Positions 17,958-26,382 of a DNA stretch of 64,000 nucleotides are shown here, piece by piece. Source of the stretch: Ideonella benzenivorans (GTDB taxonomy: Bacteria; Pseudomonadota; Gammaproteobacteria; Burkholderiales; Burkholderiaceae_C); contig NZ_JAGWCB010000007.1 in the NCBI RefSeq assembly GCF_020387415.1, forward strand, positions 542,670 through 606,669, written 5' to 3'. Made by a program: the position numbers and the translations under genes. Under the pieces are notes generated by a model. It was given only the letters and a program-made list of their open reading frames with translations, searched no databases and was not told where the DNA came from. Numbering within the stretch: position 1 is the stretch's first letter; every line of letters begins with the position of its first letter.

Positions 17958-18620
17958 TCAGCGGTGGCGCAGCCACTGCACCAGCCGGTCACCGCTGAAC
18001 TGCACCAGCGTGACCAAGCCAATCAGGATCGCGATCACGATCAACATCACCTGGGTGTCAAAGCGCTGGTAGCCGTAGCGGATGGCCAGGTCGCCCAGGC
18101 CGCCGGCGCCCACGGCACCGGCCATGGCCGAAGAACTGATCAGCGCCACCAGGGTGATCGTGAAGCCGCCGACGATGCCGGGCAGGGCCTCGGGCAGCAG
18201 CACATGGCGCACGATGTGCCAGCGCTGGCAGCCCATGGCCTGGGCGGCCTCGATCAGGCCATGGTCCACCTCGCGCAGGCTCACCTCGGCAATGCGGGCG
18301 AAGAAGGGCGTGGCGCTGATGGCCAGCGGCACGATGGCCGCCCACACGCCGATGGTGGTGCCCGCGACCAGGCGGGTGAAGGGCAGCAGGGCGACCAGCA
18401 GCACGATGAAGGGCGTGGCCCGGAAGCCGTTGACCACGCTGCCCACCGCCTGGTTCAGGCGCGGCGAGGGGCGGAAGCCGTCCGGCGCGGTGGCGATCAG
18501 CAGCACGGCCAGCGGAATGCCGGCCAGCAGCGCGAAGCCGCCGGAGATGGCGACCATCTGCAGGGTGTCCAGCAGCGCGTCGACGTAGGTCTGGGCATCC
18601 AAGGACAGTTCAAGCGACAT
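17958..18620 (-). CDS. metI: Methionine-type ABC transporter, permease
   Basis: A 220-residue inner-membrane permease of the MetI class. It has five hydrophobic segments and the EAA loop [34 protein letters not shown] (about residues 133-166), with [20 protein letters not shown] near the end. The start overlaps the end of metN by 11 bp, so translation is coupled. In this operon with monooxygenase genes the transported compound may be methionine, methionine sulfoxide or sulfone, or another small organosulfur molecule. Confidence 0.92.
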   Translation of the reverse strand: MSLELSLDAQTYVDALLDTLQMVAISGGFALLAGIPLAVLLIATAPDGFRPSPRLNQAVGSVVNGFRATPFIVLLVALLPFTRLVAGTTIGVWAAIVPLAISATPFFARIAEVSLREVDHGLIEAAQAMGCQRWHIVRHVLLPEALPGIVGGFTITLVALISSSAMAGAVGAGGLGDLAIRYGYQRFDTQVMLIVIAILIGLVTLVQFSGDRLVQWLRHR

Positions 18621-19770
18621 AGCCCAGCTCCTCGATGTGGTGGGCGATCGGGTGCGCGCCCCGGGTCAGGGTGTCGAACGCGGGCAGGGGGGCCGCGCCA
18701 TCCACGGCGATCAGCAAGCGGCCCTGGGCATGGCCCTGGATGCGGTCCACCCCGCCATGCACCAGCCGCACGGGGCCTTGCAGGGCCTGGGCGATGGCGG
18801 CGAAGTCCGGCTCCAGCCCCTGGGCGCCGGTGTAGCTGAGTTGCAGCACCCGCTGCACGGCCGGGGCACCGGCCGGCGGGTGGCGGTGCAGGCGGGCCTT
18901 CAGGTCCTCCGGCAGCTCGTGTTGCAGCGGGGCCAGCAGCGCCCGCGTGGCGTCGTGGGTGGGTTGACCGAACACCTGCCAGACCGGGCCGGTCTCTGCG
19001 ATGCGACCCTGCTCCAGCACCAGCACCCGGTCGGCGATCTCGCGGATCACGCTCATCTCGTGCGTGATCAGGATGATGGTGATCCCCAGGCGCTGGTTGA
19101 TGTCCTTGAGCAGGCCCAGGATGGACTGGGTGGTTTCCGGGTCCAGCGCGGAGGTGGCCTCGTCGCAGAGCAGGATTTCCGGCCGGGTGACCAGGGCGCG
19201 GGCAATGCCCACGCGCTGCTTCTGGCCGCCCGAGAGACGTTGTGGGTAGGCGCGGTGCTTGCCCTCCAGCCCCACAAGGGCCAGGGCTTCGTTGACGCGG
19301 CGGGTGATGTCCGCGCCCGGCACGCCGGCCACGCGCAGCGGCAGCGCCACGTTGTCCCAGACGGTCTTGGCCGACAGCAGGTTGAAGTGCTGGAAGATCA
19401 TGCCGACCCGGCGGCGCAGCTCGACCAGCGCCTTGGCGTCCAGCGTGGCGATGTCGACCCCGTCGATCAGGATCCGACCTTCCGTGGGCTGTTCCAGCCG
19501 GTTGATGGTGCGCAGCAGGCTGGACTTGCCCGCGCCGCTGCGGCCGATGATGCCGAAGATGCTGCCAGGGGCGATGTCCAGCGAGATGCCTTGCAGCGCC
19601 TGCACCGGGCCGGCGGCGCTGCGGTAGGTTTTCCCCAGATCCTCGAAGCGGACCGCGCCGCGAGGTGCCTGTGGCGTCGTGGGCGCCGGGGCGGCGGTGG
19701 TCACGCCGGCTTGCAGGGCGGCGCCCTCGGGCGGCACCAGCGGGGCGCGTTGCAGCACGGAGAAGTTCAC
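18610..19770 (-). CDS. metN: Methionine-type ABC transporter, ATP-binding protein with NIL domain
   Basis: A 386-residue ATPase. Walker [10 protein letters not shown], signature [15 protein letters not shown], Walker [17 protein letters not shown] and [14 protein letters not shown] are present. The C-terminal NIL regulatory domain (about residues 300-386), which in E. coli MetN binds intracellular methionine and inhibits transport, is present. A proline/alanine-rich N-terminal extension of about 40 residues precedes the ABC fold. Translation starts at GTG 19770 inside the metQ stop (GTGA overlap). Confidence 0.92.
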   Translation of the reverse strand: MNFSVLQRAPLVPPEGAALQAGVTTAAPAPTTPQAPRGAVRFEDLGKTYRSAAGPVQALQGISLDIAPGSIFGIIGRSGAGKSSLLRTINRLEQPTEGRILIDGVDIATLDAKALVELRRRVGMIFQHFNLLSAKTVWDNVALPLRVAGVPGADITRRVNEALALVGLEGKHRAYPQRLSGGQKQRVGIARALVTRPEILLCDEATSALDPETTQSILGLLKDINQRLGITIILITHEMSVIREIADRVLVLEQGRIAETGPVWQVFGQPTHDATRALLAPLQHELPEDLKARLHRHPPAGAPAVQRVLQLSYTGAQGLEPDFAAIAQALQGPVRLVHGGVDRIQGHAQGRLLIAVDGAAPLPAFDTLTRGAHPIAHHIEELGYVA

Positions 19771-20600
19771 AGGGCGCCTCCTTGAGCGTTGGCCGGCAGC
19801 CAGGCGAGTCGGTAGAGCCGCTTGTCACCGCCGTAGAACTGGTCGATGTAGCGGCGCACGGCCGGGGACTGTTGGTAGATGGCGATGAAGCGCTGGATGT
19901 CCGGGCTGGCCACCTTGTCGGCCCGGGCGACGAAGTGGATGGCAAAGCGATCGCTTTCGCCGTGCGAAAGCACCAGGGCGCTGGAGGGGTCGAAGGCCTT
20001 GGCCGCGATGATGAAATAGGGGTAGCCCTGGGCCAGGTCCACGTCCTGGGTGGCCTGGGCCAGGTGCGGGCCGTCGACTTCCTTGAACTTCAGCTGTCGC
20101 GGGTTGGCCGCGATGTCGCTGAGCTTGGCCAGCAGCCCGGCCTGCGGCTTGAGCTGCAGCAGCCCCACCTTCTCCAGCAGGCGCAGGCCGCGGCCCTGGT
20201 TCACCGGATCGCTGGCGATCGCCACCGTGGCGCCGACGGGCAGATCGGCAGCCCGCTGGTACTTCTTCGAGTACAGACCGATGTAGGACAGGATGCCGGC
20301 ATCCACCGCCTTGAGATGGAACTTCTGCGCGGCGTTGGCCTCCTGGTTCTGAAAGTAGTTGAGGTCGATGTCGCCCGCATTCAGCGCGATGTTGGGCGTG
20401 GTCCAGTCGGTGAACTCGATGAGCTTCACCGCCAGGCCTTCCTTCTGCGCTTCCTGGGCGGCGATCTTCACCGTGTCGGCGAACACGCCGGGCACGACGC
20501 CGATCTTCAGCGTGCCGGCCTGGGCTGCCAGCAGGGGCGCGCTCAGCGCCACCCACCAGCCCCATTTGCGCAGGGTCGTGGAGAGGGTCGAGAAGGTCAT
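19767..20600 (-). CDS. metQ: MetQ/NlpA-family periplasmic binding protein (copy 1)
   Basis: A 277-residue binding protein for the MetNI-type transporter. A signal peptide ([18 protein letters not shown]) is followed by [19 protein letters not shown]. The family core [52 protein letters not shown] and [14 protein letters not shown] follows. There is no lipobox cysteine, so it is predicted to be soluble in the periplasm rather than lipid-anchored like E. coli MetQ. GAGGAG precedes the ATG. It is 10 bp after copy 2 and overlaps metN. Confidence 0.9.
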   Translation of the reverse strand: MTFSTLSTTLRKWGWWVALSAPLLAAQAGTLKIGVVPGVFADTVKIAAQEAQKEGLAVKLIEFTDWTTPNIALNAGDIDLNYFQNQEANAAQKFHLKAVDAGILSYIGLYSKKYQRAADLPVGATVAIASDPVNQGRGLRLLEKVGLLQLKPQAGLLAKLSDIAANPRQLKFKEVDGPHLAQATQDVDLAQGYPYFIIAAKAFDPSSALVLSHGESDRFAIHFVARADKVASPDIQRFIAIYQQSPAVRRYIDQFYGGDKRLYRLAWLPANAQGGAL

Positions 20601-20610
20601 GCTGGTCTCC

Positions 20611-21426
20611 TCACTTGGTGTTCAGCCAGGCCAGCGCGTACAGCCGGTGGTCGTTGTTGAAGGCCTTGTGGATCACGGCGCGGACCTCCGGCGACTGCTG
20701 GTAGATCTGGATGAACTTCTTCAGGTCGGGGTTGTCGGCCTTGTCGGTGCGGGCCACGAAGCTGACGGCGAACTGCGCGTCCTCGATGCCCGAATAGGCC
20801 AGACCGCTGGAAGCGTCGAAGGCCTTGGCGGCCACGATGAAGTGCGGATAGCCCAGCGCGAGGTCAACATCCCCGGTGATGCGGGTGAGCTGCGGGCCTT
20901 CCACTTCGACGAATTGCAGCTTCTTGGGGTTCTCGGTGATGTCGCGCAGCGAGCCGAGGTAGCCCACGCCAGGCTTGAGCTTGAGGAGCCCGGCCTTTTG
21001 CAGCAGCAGCAGGCCACGCCCCTGGTTCACCGGGTCATTGGCAATGCCCACCTTGCCACCCACGGGCACCTCCGAGATCGACTTGTGCTTGAGTGAATAC
21101 AAGCCCATGTTGGACAGGATGCCCGGAGCCACCTTCTTGAGCTTGAAGCCCTGCTTGGCGATGGCGTTGTTCAGGAAAGGCTGGTGTTGGAAGTAGTTGG
21201 CATCGATGTCGCCGGCATTGAGGGCGACGTTCGGCGTGGTCCAGTCGGTGAACTCGACGACCTGGACATCGATCCCTTGTTTCTTGGCTTCCTTCGCGGC
21301 GGTGGCCACGGAATCGGCATAGGCGCCGGGCACGACACCGATCTTCAGGGAGCCCGCGAGCGCGGAGGACCACAGGCCGGCGAGCAGCGTGGTGACGGAC
21401 AGGAGACGGAAGGTGAGGGACTGCAT
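20611..21426 (-). CDS. MetQ/NlpA-family periplasmic binding protein (copy 2, first gene of the leftward operon)
   Basis: A 271-residue paralogue of the next protein with the same core ([68 protein letters not shown]). Its signal peptide (FRLLSVTTLLAGLWSSALAG) also lacks a lipobox cysteine. Two binding proteins feeding one MetNI pair suggests two ligands or two affinity ranges. It opens the leftward seven-gene operon and is divergent from the ssuD-like gene. Confidence 0.9.
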   Translation of the reverse strand: MQSLTFRLLSVTTLLAGLWSSALAGSLKIGVVPGAYADSVATAAKEAKKQGIDVQVVEFTDWTTPNVALNAGDIDANYFQHQPFLNNAIAKQGFKLKKVAPGILSNMGLYSLKHKSISEVPVGGKVGIANDPVNQGRGLLLLQKAGLLKLKPGVGYLGSLRDITENPKKLQFVEVEGPQLTRITGDVDLALGYPHFIVAAKAFDASSGLAYSGIEDAQFAVSFVARTDKADNPDLKKFIQIYQQSPEVRAVIHKAFNNDHRLYALAWLNTK

Positions 21427-21652
21427 GGTGAGCGGTGTTCGGGTTGGACTCGATGGCCAAATTCCAGCCCATCACGCAGCGCAGCGCCACGTCGAATTGC
21501 GTGCTTGGTAGCGCGGAAAGCGCATGTCCCGCGCGGCGGTGCGCCTTGCTCGGGAAGCGGATATGCAAGCGCCGATTTGTTCGTGGTCGGCCTGGACGGG
21601 CTGCGCTGCAATGACGTCTTCGATGCCACTCGGGCATTGACAGGATCCCTCC
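21427..21652. promoter_or_regulatory. Divergent promoter region of the sulfur locus
   Basis: These 226 bp separate the leftward metQ-metNI-sfnB-dszA-like operon from the rightward ssuD-like operon and must contain both promoters. In this class of genes a LysR-type (CysB/Cbl/SsuR) or sigma-54 activator is usual, but I could not place a specific site with confidence. Confidence 0.5.
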
Positions 21653-22794
21653 ATGAGCCTCGACATCTTCTGGTTTCTGCCCACCTCGGGCGACACGCGC
21701 TACCTGGGCAAATCTGATTCCGGCCGACCGGCCACCAATGCCTACATGCGGCAGATCGCGGTCACGGCGGAGCAACTGGGCTATGACGGCCTGCTGATTC
21801 CGACCGGGGCCAGCTGCCTGGACCCGTGGGTCACCGCCGCCAGCCTGGTTCCCGTCACCCAGCGCATCAAGCTGCTGGTGGCCTTGCGCACTTCCTTGTC
21901 CGGCCCCACGGCCTCGGCCCGCCAGGCCGCCACCCTGGATCAGGCCCTGAATGGCCGCCTGCTGCTGAACGTGGTGCCGGGCGGCGATGCCACCGAGCTG
22001 GCTGCCGATGGCGTGTTTCTGGACCATGACGCGCGCTACAGCGCCGCCGACGAATTTCTGACCGTCTGGCGCCGGGTGCTGCAGGGCGAGCGTGTGGACT
22101 TCGATGGCGCGCATGTGCAGGTCAAGGGCGCGCAGAACTTCTTCCCGCCGGTGTCGCAGCCCTACCCGCCGCTGTACTTTGGCGGCTCGTCGCCGGCCGC
22201 GCATGCGCTGGCGGCCAAGCATGTGGACGCCTACCTCACCTGGGGCGAGCCGCCGGCCGCCGTGGCCGAGAAGATCGCCGATGTGCGGGCCCGGGCGGCC
22301 CAGCACGGGCGCACCGTGCGCTTTGGGGTGCGGCTGCACGTGATCGTGCGCGAGACCAATGAAGAGGCCTGGGCCGCCGCCGACAAGCTGATCAGCAAGC
22401 TCAGCGACGAGGACATTGCCGCGGCCCAGCGCAACTACGCCACGATGGACAGCGTGGGTCAGGCCCGCATGGCGGCCTTGCACGGGGGACGGCGCGACCA
22501 GCTGGAGGTGGCGCCCAATCTGTGGGCCGGGGTGGGCCTGGTGCGCGGCGGCGCGGGCACGGCGCTGGTGGGCGACCCCGAAACGGTGGCCCAGCGCCTG
22601 AAGGAAATGTGGACCTGGGCGTGGACAGCTTCGTGCTGTCGGGCTATCCGCACCTGGAAGAGGCCATCCGCTTCGCGGAACTCGTCTTCCCGCTGCTGCC
22701 GGGCAAGCAGCCGGTCACCTTGCGGGAGGCCGCCATCACCGGCGGTGCCTTTGACATCCGCGCCGCAGCGGCGCCGGAGGCGGTGAAGGCATGA
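21653..22794 (+). pseudogene. ssuD: FMNH2-dependent alkanesulfonate monooxygenase homologue with a one-base frameshift
   Basis: A luciferase-like enzyme that releases sulfite from alkanesulfonates. [59 protein letters not shown] and [23 protein letters not shown] are SsuD landmarks. The first frame is family-like up to about 22606 (RLKE) and then turns arginine/serine-rich. The next frame resumes at 22609 with [19 protein letters not shown] and runs to the natural stop at 22792-22794, which overlaps the next ATG. One base is missing at about 22606-22609; restoring it gives [11 protein letters not shown]. Either a recent natural mutation or a sequence error; otherwise full length (about 380 residues). 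Confidence 0.85.
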
Positions 22795-23660
22795 AGGGAG
22801 CGACCGCCTGGCCGCGCGTGATCGACATGCGCTGCCGTCCTGCCTATCTGCATGACTTCTTCGGCAAGACCCCGGCCTCCGAAGGCGAGGCCGTGGCCCG
22901 CTGGCTGAACCGCCGGGTTGGCACCCGGGGGGACGATGGGCACTTCATCCGGTCCCGCACGCCGGCCGGCTTTCTCAGCGAGGTCCACGAAGGCGGCCTC
23001 TCTCGCGCGGTGGTGGTGGGCCGTCACACCCCCAGCCAGCACCTGCCCAACGACACGATCCACGCCATCGTGCGCGGCCACCGCGACCTGATCGGCATTG
23101 GTTCGGTGGACCCGGTGCTGCAGGGGCGTGACGCGGCCCTGGCCGAGGCCGAGCGGGCCGTGCGCACGCTGGGGCTGGCGGGCATCGACATCGAGCCGGG
23201 GTTCGGGGATCCGCCCCGCCACTGCGACGACCGGGTGTACTTCCCGGTCTATGAACTGTGCGCGGCGCTGCAGGTGCCGGTGTTCCTGATGACCGGGCCG
23301 ACCACGCCGGACTTGCGCTACAACGACCCGGCGCCCTTGGCCCGCGTCGCGCAGGCGTTTCCCAGCCTGCCCATCGTCTGCTACCACGGCTGGTGGCCCA
23401 ACGTGCAGCAGGCCCTGGGCGTGGCCTTCCGCTACGAGAACGTGCACCTGGTGCCGGACATGTACCTCTTCCAGCCGGGGCGTGAGGCCTGGGTCCAGGC
23501 GGCCAACAGCTTCCTGGGCGACCAGCTGCTGTTCGGTTCGTCCTACCCCTTCCGGCCCATCCGCCAGTCGGTCGAGGATTTCCTGGCCCTGGGGTTCGCC
23601 GAATCGACGCTGGACCGTCTGCTCTACGAGAACGCCGCCCGGCTGTTCAACCTGTCTTGA
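22791..23660 (+). CDS. Amidohydrolase-family (TIM-barrel) protein in the sulfur operon
   Basis: A 289-residue protein of the amidohydrolase-2 type (metal-dependent hydrolases and decarboxylases). It shows [16 protein letters not shown] at the start where canonical members have Hx[42 protein letters not shown] mid-protein, [32 protein letters not shown], and a terminal [21 protein letters not shown]. The usual N-terminal HxH is altered to RCR, so metal binding may be reduced or changed. It is coupled by ATGA to the ssuD-like reading frame and lies 3 bp before a DszC-like gene. The substrate is unknown; a carbon-sulfur or carbon-nitrogen product of the monooxygenases is possible. Confidence 0.75.
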   Translation: MKGATAWPRVIDMRCRPAYLHDFFGKTPASEGEAVARWLNRRVGTRGDDGHFIRSRTPAGFLSEVHEGGLSRAVVVGRHTPSQHLPNDTIHAIVRGHRDLIGIGSVDPVLQGRDAALAEAERAVRTLGLAGIDIEPGFGDPPRHCDDRVYFPVYELCAALQVPVFLMTGPTTPDLRYNDPAPLARVAQAFPSLPIVCYHGWWPNVQQALGVAFRYENVHLVPDMYLFQPGREAWVQAANSFLGDQLLFGSSYPFRPIRQSVEDFLALGFAESTLDRLLYENAARLFNLS

Positions 23661-23663
23661 ACC

Positions 23664-24842
23664 ATGTCTCACGATCTTGACGTGCAGGCCGTCACGGCCC
23701 AGTTGGCCGAGCGGCTGGCGGCCACGGCCGTGGCGCGTGACCGGCGTGGCGGGCATGCCGCTGCGGAACGGGATGCCATCCGCAACAGCGGGCTGCTGGG
23801 GCTGGTGATCCCGAAGGACGCGGGCGGGCTGGGCGCGGCCTGGTCGACGCAGTACCAGGTGCTGCGCCGGCTGGCCCAGGTGGACAGCGCCCTGACCCAC
23901 GTCTATGCCTTCCACAACCTGCAGATCGCGACCATCCAGCTGTGGGGCAGTGCGGCCCAACAGGCCGATCTGCTGCCGCGCACGCTGCGCGAGCACTGGT
24001 TCTGGGGCAATGCGCTCAACCCGCGGGACACCCGCTTGAAGGCGACCCGGGTGGAGGGGGGCTGGGTGCTCAACGGGGTGAAAAGCTATGCCTCCGGGTC
24101 GGTGGGCTCGGATCGGCTGGTGCTCTCCGCGGTCGAGGTGCAGCCCGACGGCAGCGAACGTCAGCTGGTGGGGCATGTGGCCACCCGTGCGGCGGGTGTG
24201 CAGGTGCAGGAGGACTGGGACAGCTTCGGCCAGCGCCAGACCGACAGCGGCACCGTCACGTTCGAGCAGGTTCCGCTGCCCGACGCCGCCGTGTTTCAAC
24301 GCCCCGGCGAGACGCCCACACCGCAGGCCACTCTGCGCACGGTGCTGGCCCAGCTGATCCTGACCAATCTGTACCTGGGGCTGGCCCAGGGGGCCTATCA
24401 GCAGGCGCTGGGTTACCTGCGGGAGCGCACGCGTCCCTGGCCGAACGGCAACGCGGCCCAGGCGATCGAGGAGCCGCTGCTGGCCCACCGCTGGGCCGAG
24501 CTGTGGCTGAAGATCCGGGCGGCTGAGCTGGCCACCGATGCGGCCCAGCAGGCGGCCGATGTGGCGCTGGCCCGCGGTGCGGCGCTGACGGCCGAGGAGC
24601 GTGGGGCCGTGGCGATCGCCGCGGCCGAGGCCAAGGTCCTGGCCCATCGGGCCGGGGTGGACGTGAGCAGCGAGGTGTTCGAGCTCACCGGGCCGGGGGC
24701 CACCCAGGGCGGGCTGGGCCTGGACCGCTTCTGGCGCAACGTGCGGGTGCACACCCTGCACGACCCGGTCGACCTGAAGCTGCGCGACATCGGCCACTTC
24801 CACCTGCAGGGGCGGGTGCCGGCGCCCACGTCTTACACCTGA
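23664..24842 (+). CDS. DszC/SfnB-like flavin-dependent monooxygenase (copy 3)
   Basis: A 392-residue acyl-CoA-dehydrogenase-fold enzyme. GLLGLVIPKDAGGLGAAWSTQYQVLRRLAQVDSALTHVYAFHNLQ, EDWDSFGQRQTDSGTVTFEQVPLP and GLDRFWRNVRVHTLHDPVDLKLRDIGHFHLQG are landmarks shared with DszC and with the two leftward copies. It lacks their long N-terminal extensions. It is the last gene of the ssuD-like rightward operon, giving the locus three such enzymes on two transcripts. A reduced-flavin-dependent oxygenation of an organosulfur compound is the likely role. Confidence 0.85.
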   Translation: MSHDLDVQAVTAQLAERLAATAVARDRRGGHAAAERDAIRNSGLLGLVIPKDAGGLGAAWSTQYQVLRRLAQVDSALTHVYAFHNLQIATIQLWGSAAQQADLLPRTLREHWFWGNALNPRDTRLKATRVEGGWVLNGVKSYASGSVGSDRLVLSAVEVQPDGSERQLVGHVATRAAGVQVQEDWDSFGQRQTDSGTVTFEQVPLPDAAVFQRPGETPTPQATLRTVLAQLILTNLYLGLAQGAYQQALGYLRERTRPWPNGNAAQAIEEPLLAHRWAELWLKIRAAELATDAAQQAADVALARGAALTAEERGAVAIAAAEAKVLAHRAGVDVSSEVFELTGPGATQGGLGLDRFWRNVRVHTLHDPVDLKLRDIGHFHLQGRVPAPTSYT

Positions 24843-24916
24843 GACGGGGCGGGCCGGCGTGCCCCGGCGGCTTCTGGCAGACTGGCCGGCTTGCCACCCC
24901 TTGTCCGCCGTGCACC

Positions 24917-25255
24917 ATGTTTGACGTCACCCAGCCCAAGCTGGCCTGGACCCTGATCCTGGTGTCCGGTCTGCTGGAGGTCGCGTTCTCGACTTCCGTT
25001 CAGCTGTCCCATGGCTTCACCCGCCTGCTGCCTGCCAGCGCGGCGCTGCTGTTCGGCGGGCTGAGCGTCTACCTGATGAGCCTGACCCTGCAGGTCATCC
25101 CGATCGGCACGGCCTATGCCGTGTGGGGCGGCATCGGCGCCGTGGGCACGGTGCTGGTGGGGCTGCTGGCCTTTGGCGAAACGCTGTCGCTGCTGCGCAT
25201 CGGCTGCATCGCGCTGATCGTGCTGGGTATCGTCGGCCTGCAGTGGGCGGAGTGA
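24917..25255 (+). CDS. Small multidrug resistance family exporter, Gdx/SugE-like
   Basis: A 112-residue four-helix membrane protein. The conserved glutamate of helix 1 is in SGLLEVAFSTSVQLSHGFTRL; PIGTAYAVWGGIGAVGTVLVG and LRIGCIALIVLGIVGLQW are hallmarks of the SugE/Gdx branch, whose characterised members export guanidinium rather than quaternary drugs. The upstream gap is only 74 bp and shows no guanidine riboswitch that I can recognise. It follows the sulfur operon in the same direction but has its own probable promoter region. Confidence 0.88.
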   Translation: MFDVTQPKLAWTLILVSGLLEVAFSTSVQLSHGFTRLLPASAALLFGGLSVYLMSLTLQVIPIGTAYAVWGGIGAVGTVLVGLLAFGETLSLLRIGCIALIVLGIVGLQWAE

Positions 25256-25290
25256 GCGCCCCGCCGGCCGGCGCGCCCCGCCCCGCCCGT

Positions 25291-26340
25291 TCAGTGGGGA
25301 TGCCTGTGGTGGATGTCGGGGTAGTGGGGGTGCCGGTGCGTCATCACCGCGTGGTGGTGCGGGTGCGTGTGGGGTTCGCTGCCATCCCAGTCGGCCGCGT
25401 GCGAATGCTGGTGGTGGGCGTCGTGCACATGGCGGTGGCTGTGGTCCAGCGCTTCGTGGACGTGCGTGTGGGCATGCCGTTCGCGCACATGCAGCCACAC
25501 CCCCAGGCCCATCAACGCGGCGGCGCTCCAGAACAGCAGGGACGGCCGTTGGGGCCACAGCGCCAGCGAGATGAGCACCCCGAACAGCGGCGCGACCGAG
25601 AAGTAGGCGCCCGTGCGGGCGGTGCCCAGCGTGCGCAGCGCGACCACGAACAGCACCAGGCTGAGCCCGTAGCCGCCGAAGCCGACCAGCAGGCTGCCGC
25701 CCGCGGCCAGCGGCGAGGGCAGCGCCGCACCGCCGGCCAGGGCCAGCGCGGTGTTGCAGCTGCCGGCCAGCAGCCCCTTGAGGCCGGCCACCAGCATCGC
25801 GTCGTGGGTGGAGACTTGGCGGGTGAGGTTGTTGTCGATGGCCCAGCACAGACAGGCACCGACGATGAGCAGGGCGCCGGTGGAGAGCGTGGCTCCGCCG
25901 GGCTCCCACGACAGCAGCAGCCCCCCGAGCACGATGGCCACCATGCCCAGCACCACCTGCCGGTCGGCGTTCTCCCGGAACACCCCCCAGGCGATGACGG
26001 CGGTCAGCACCCCTTCGACATTCAGCAGCAGCGAGGCGGTGGCGCCATCGGTGTGGGTGAGTCCGCCCATCAGCAGGGCCGGCCCCAGCACCCCACCAAA
26101 GAAGATGGCCCCCAGCAGCCAGGGCTGCTCACCCCGGGGGATGCGCAGCTGGGCCCAGGTGGCGGGGTCACGGGCCAGGCGGAGCAGCAGCAGGCCGGCC
26201 AGGCCGAGGCCGCTGCCCAGGTAGAGCAGGCCGGCCAGCAGCAGCGGTGACACGTCGCCCACCAGCAGCTTGGCCAGGGGCGTGCTGGCGCCAAAGAGCA
26301 GCGCGGCTGCGAGGGCGGGGGAGGCGGAACGCAGGGACAT
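25291..26340 (-). CDS. EamA/DMT-superfamily permease with histidine-rich C-terminal tail
   Basis: A 349-residue inner-membrane protein with about ten hydrophobic helices forming two EamA repeats (ALAAALLFGASTPLAKLLVG in the first, LLIVGACLCWAIDNNLTRQVS opening the second). After the last helix (about residue 280) comes a tail of about 60 residues with roughly 24 histidines in HxH and HH patterns (HSHRHVHDAHHQHSH, HTHPHHH, DIHHRHPH). Such tails are common in zinc, nickel and cobalt transporters, so metal or metal-complex export is possible. The ATG at 26340 is the first at the start of helix 1. It is convergent with the SMR gene. Confidence 0.85.
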   Translation of the reverse strand: MSLRSASPALAAALLFGASTPLAKLLVGDVSPLLLAGLLYLGSGLGLAGLLLLRLARDPATWAQLRIPRGEQPWLLGAIFFGGVLGPALLMGGLTHTDGATASLLLNVEGVLTAVIAWGVFRENADRQVVLGMVAIVLGGLLLSWEPGGATLSTGALLIVGACLCWAIDNNLTRQVSTHDAMLVAGLKGLLAGSCNTALALAGGAALPSPLAAGGSLLVGFGGYGLSLVLFVVALRTLGTARTGAYFSVAPLFGVLISLALWPQRPSLLFWSAAALMGLGVWLHVRERHAHTHVHEALDHSHRHVHDAHHQHSHAADWDGSEPHTHPHHHAVMTHRHPHYPDIHHRHPH

Positions 26341-26382
26341 GGGGGGGAGTGGATCACAACACGCCATGCCGACCCGGATCCC

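Noticed and set aside
14060..18839. Two very long plus-strand frames (878 and 730 codons) over the DszA/SfnB/Met genes
   Set aside because: Both are antisense shadows with repetitive Gly/Val/Ala/His composition; the minus-strand frames contain complete known families.
24843..24916. Guanidine riboswitch before the Gdx/SugE gene
   Set aside because: The gap is only 74 bp and no ACGR-loop hairpin pair or ykkC-like core is visible.
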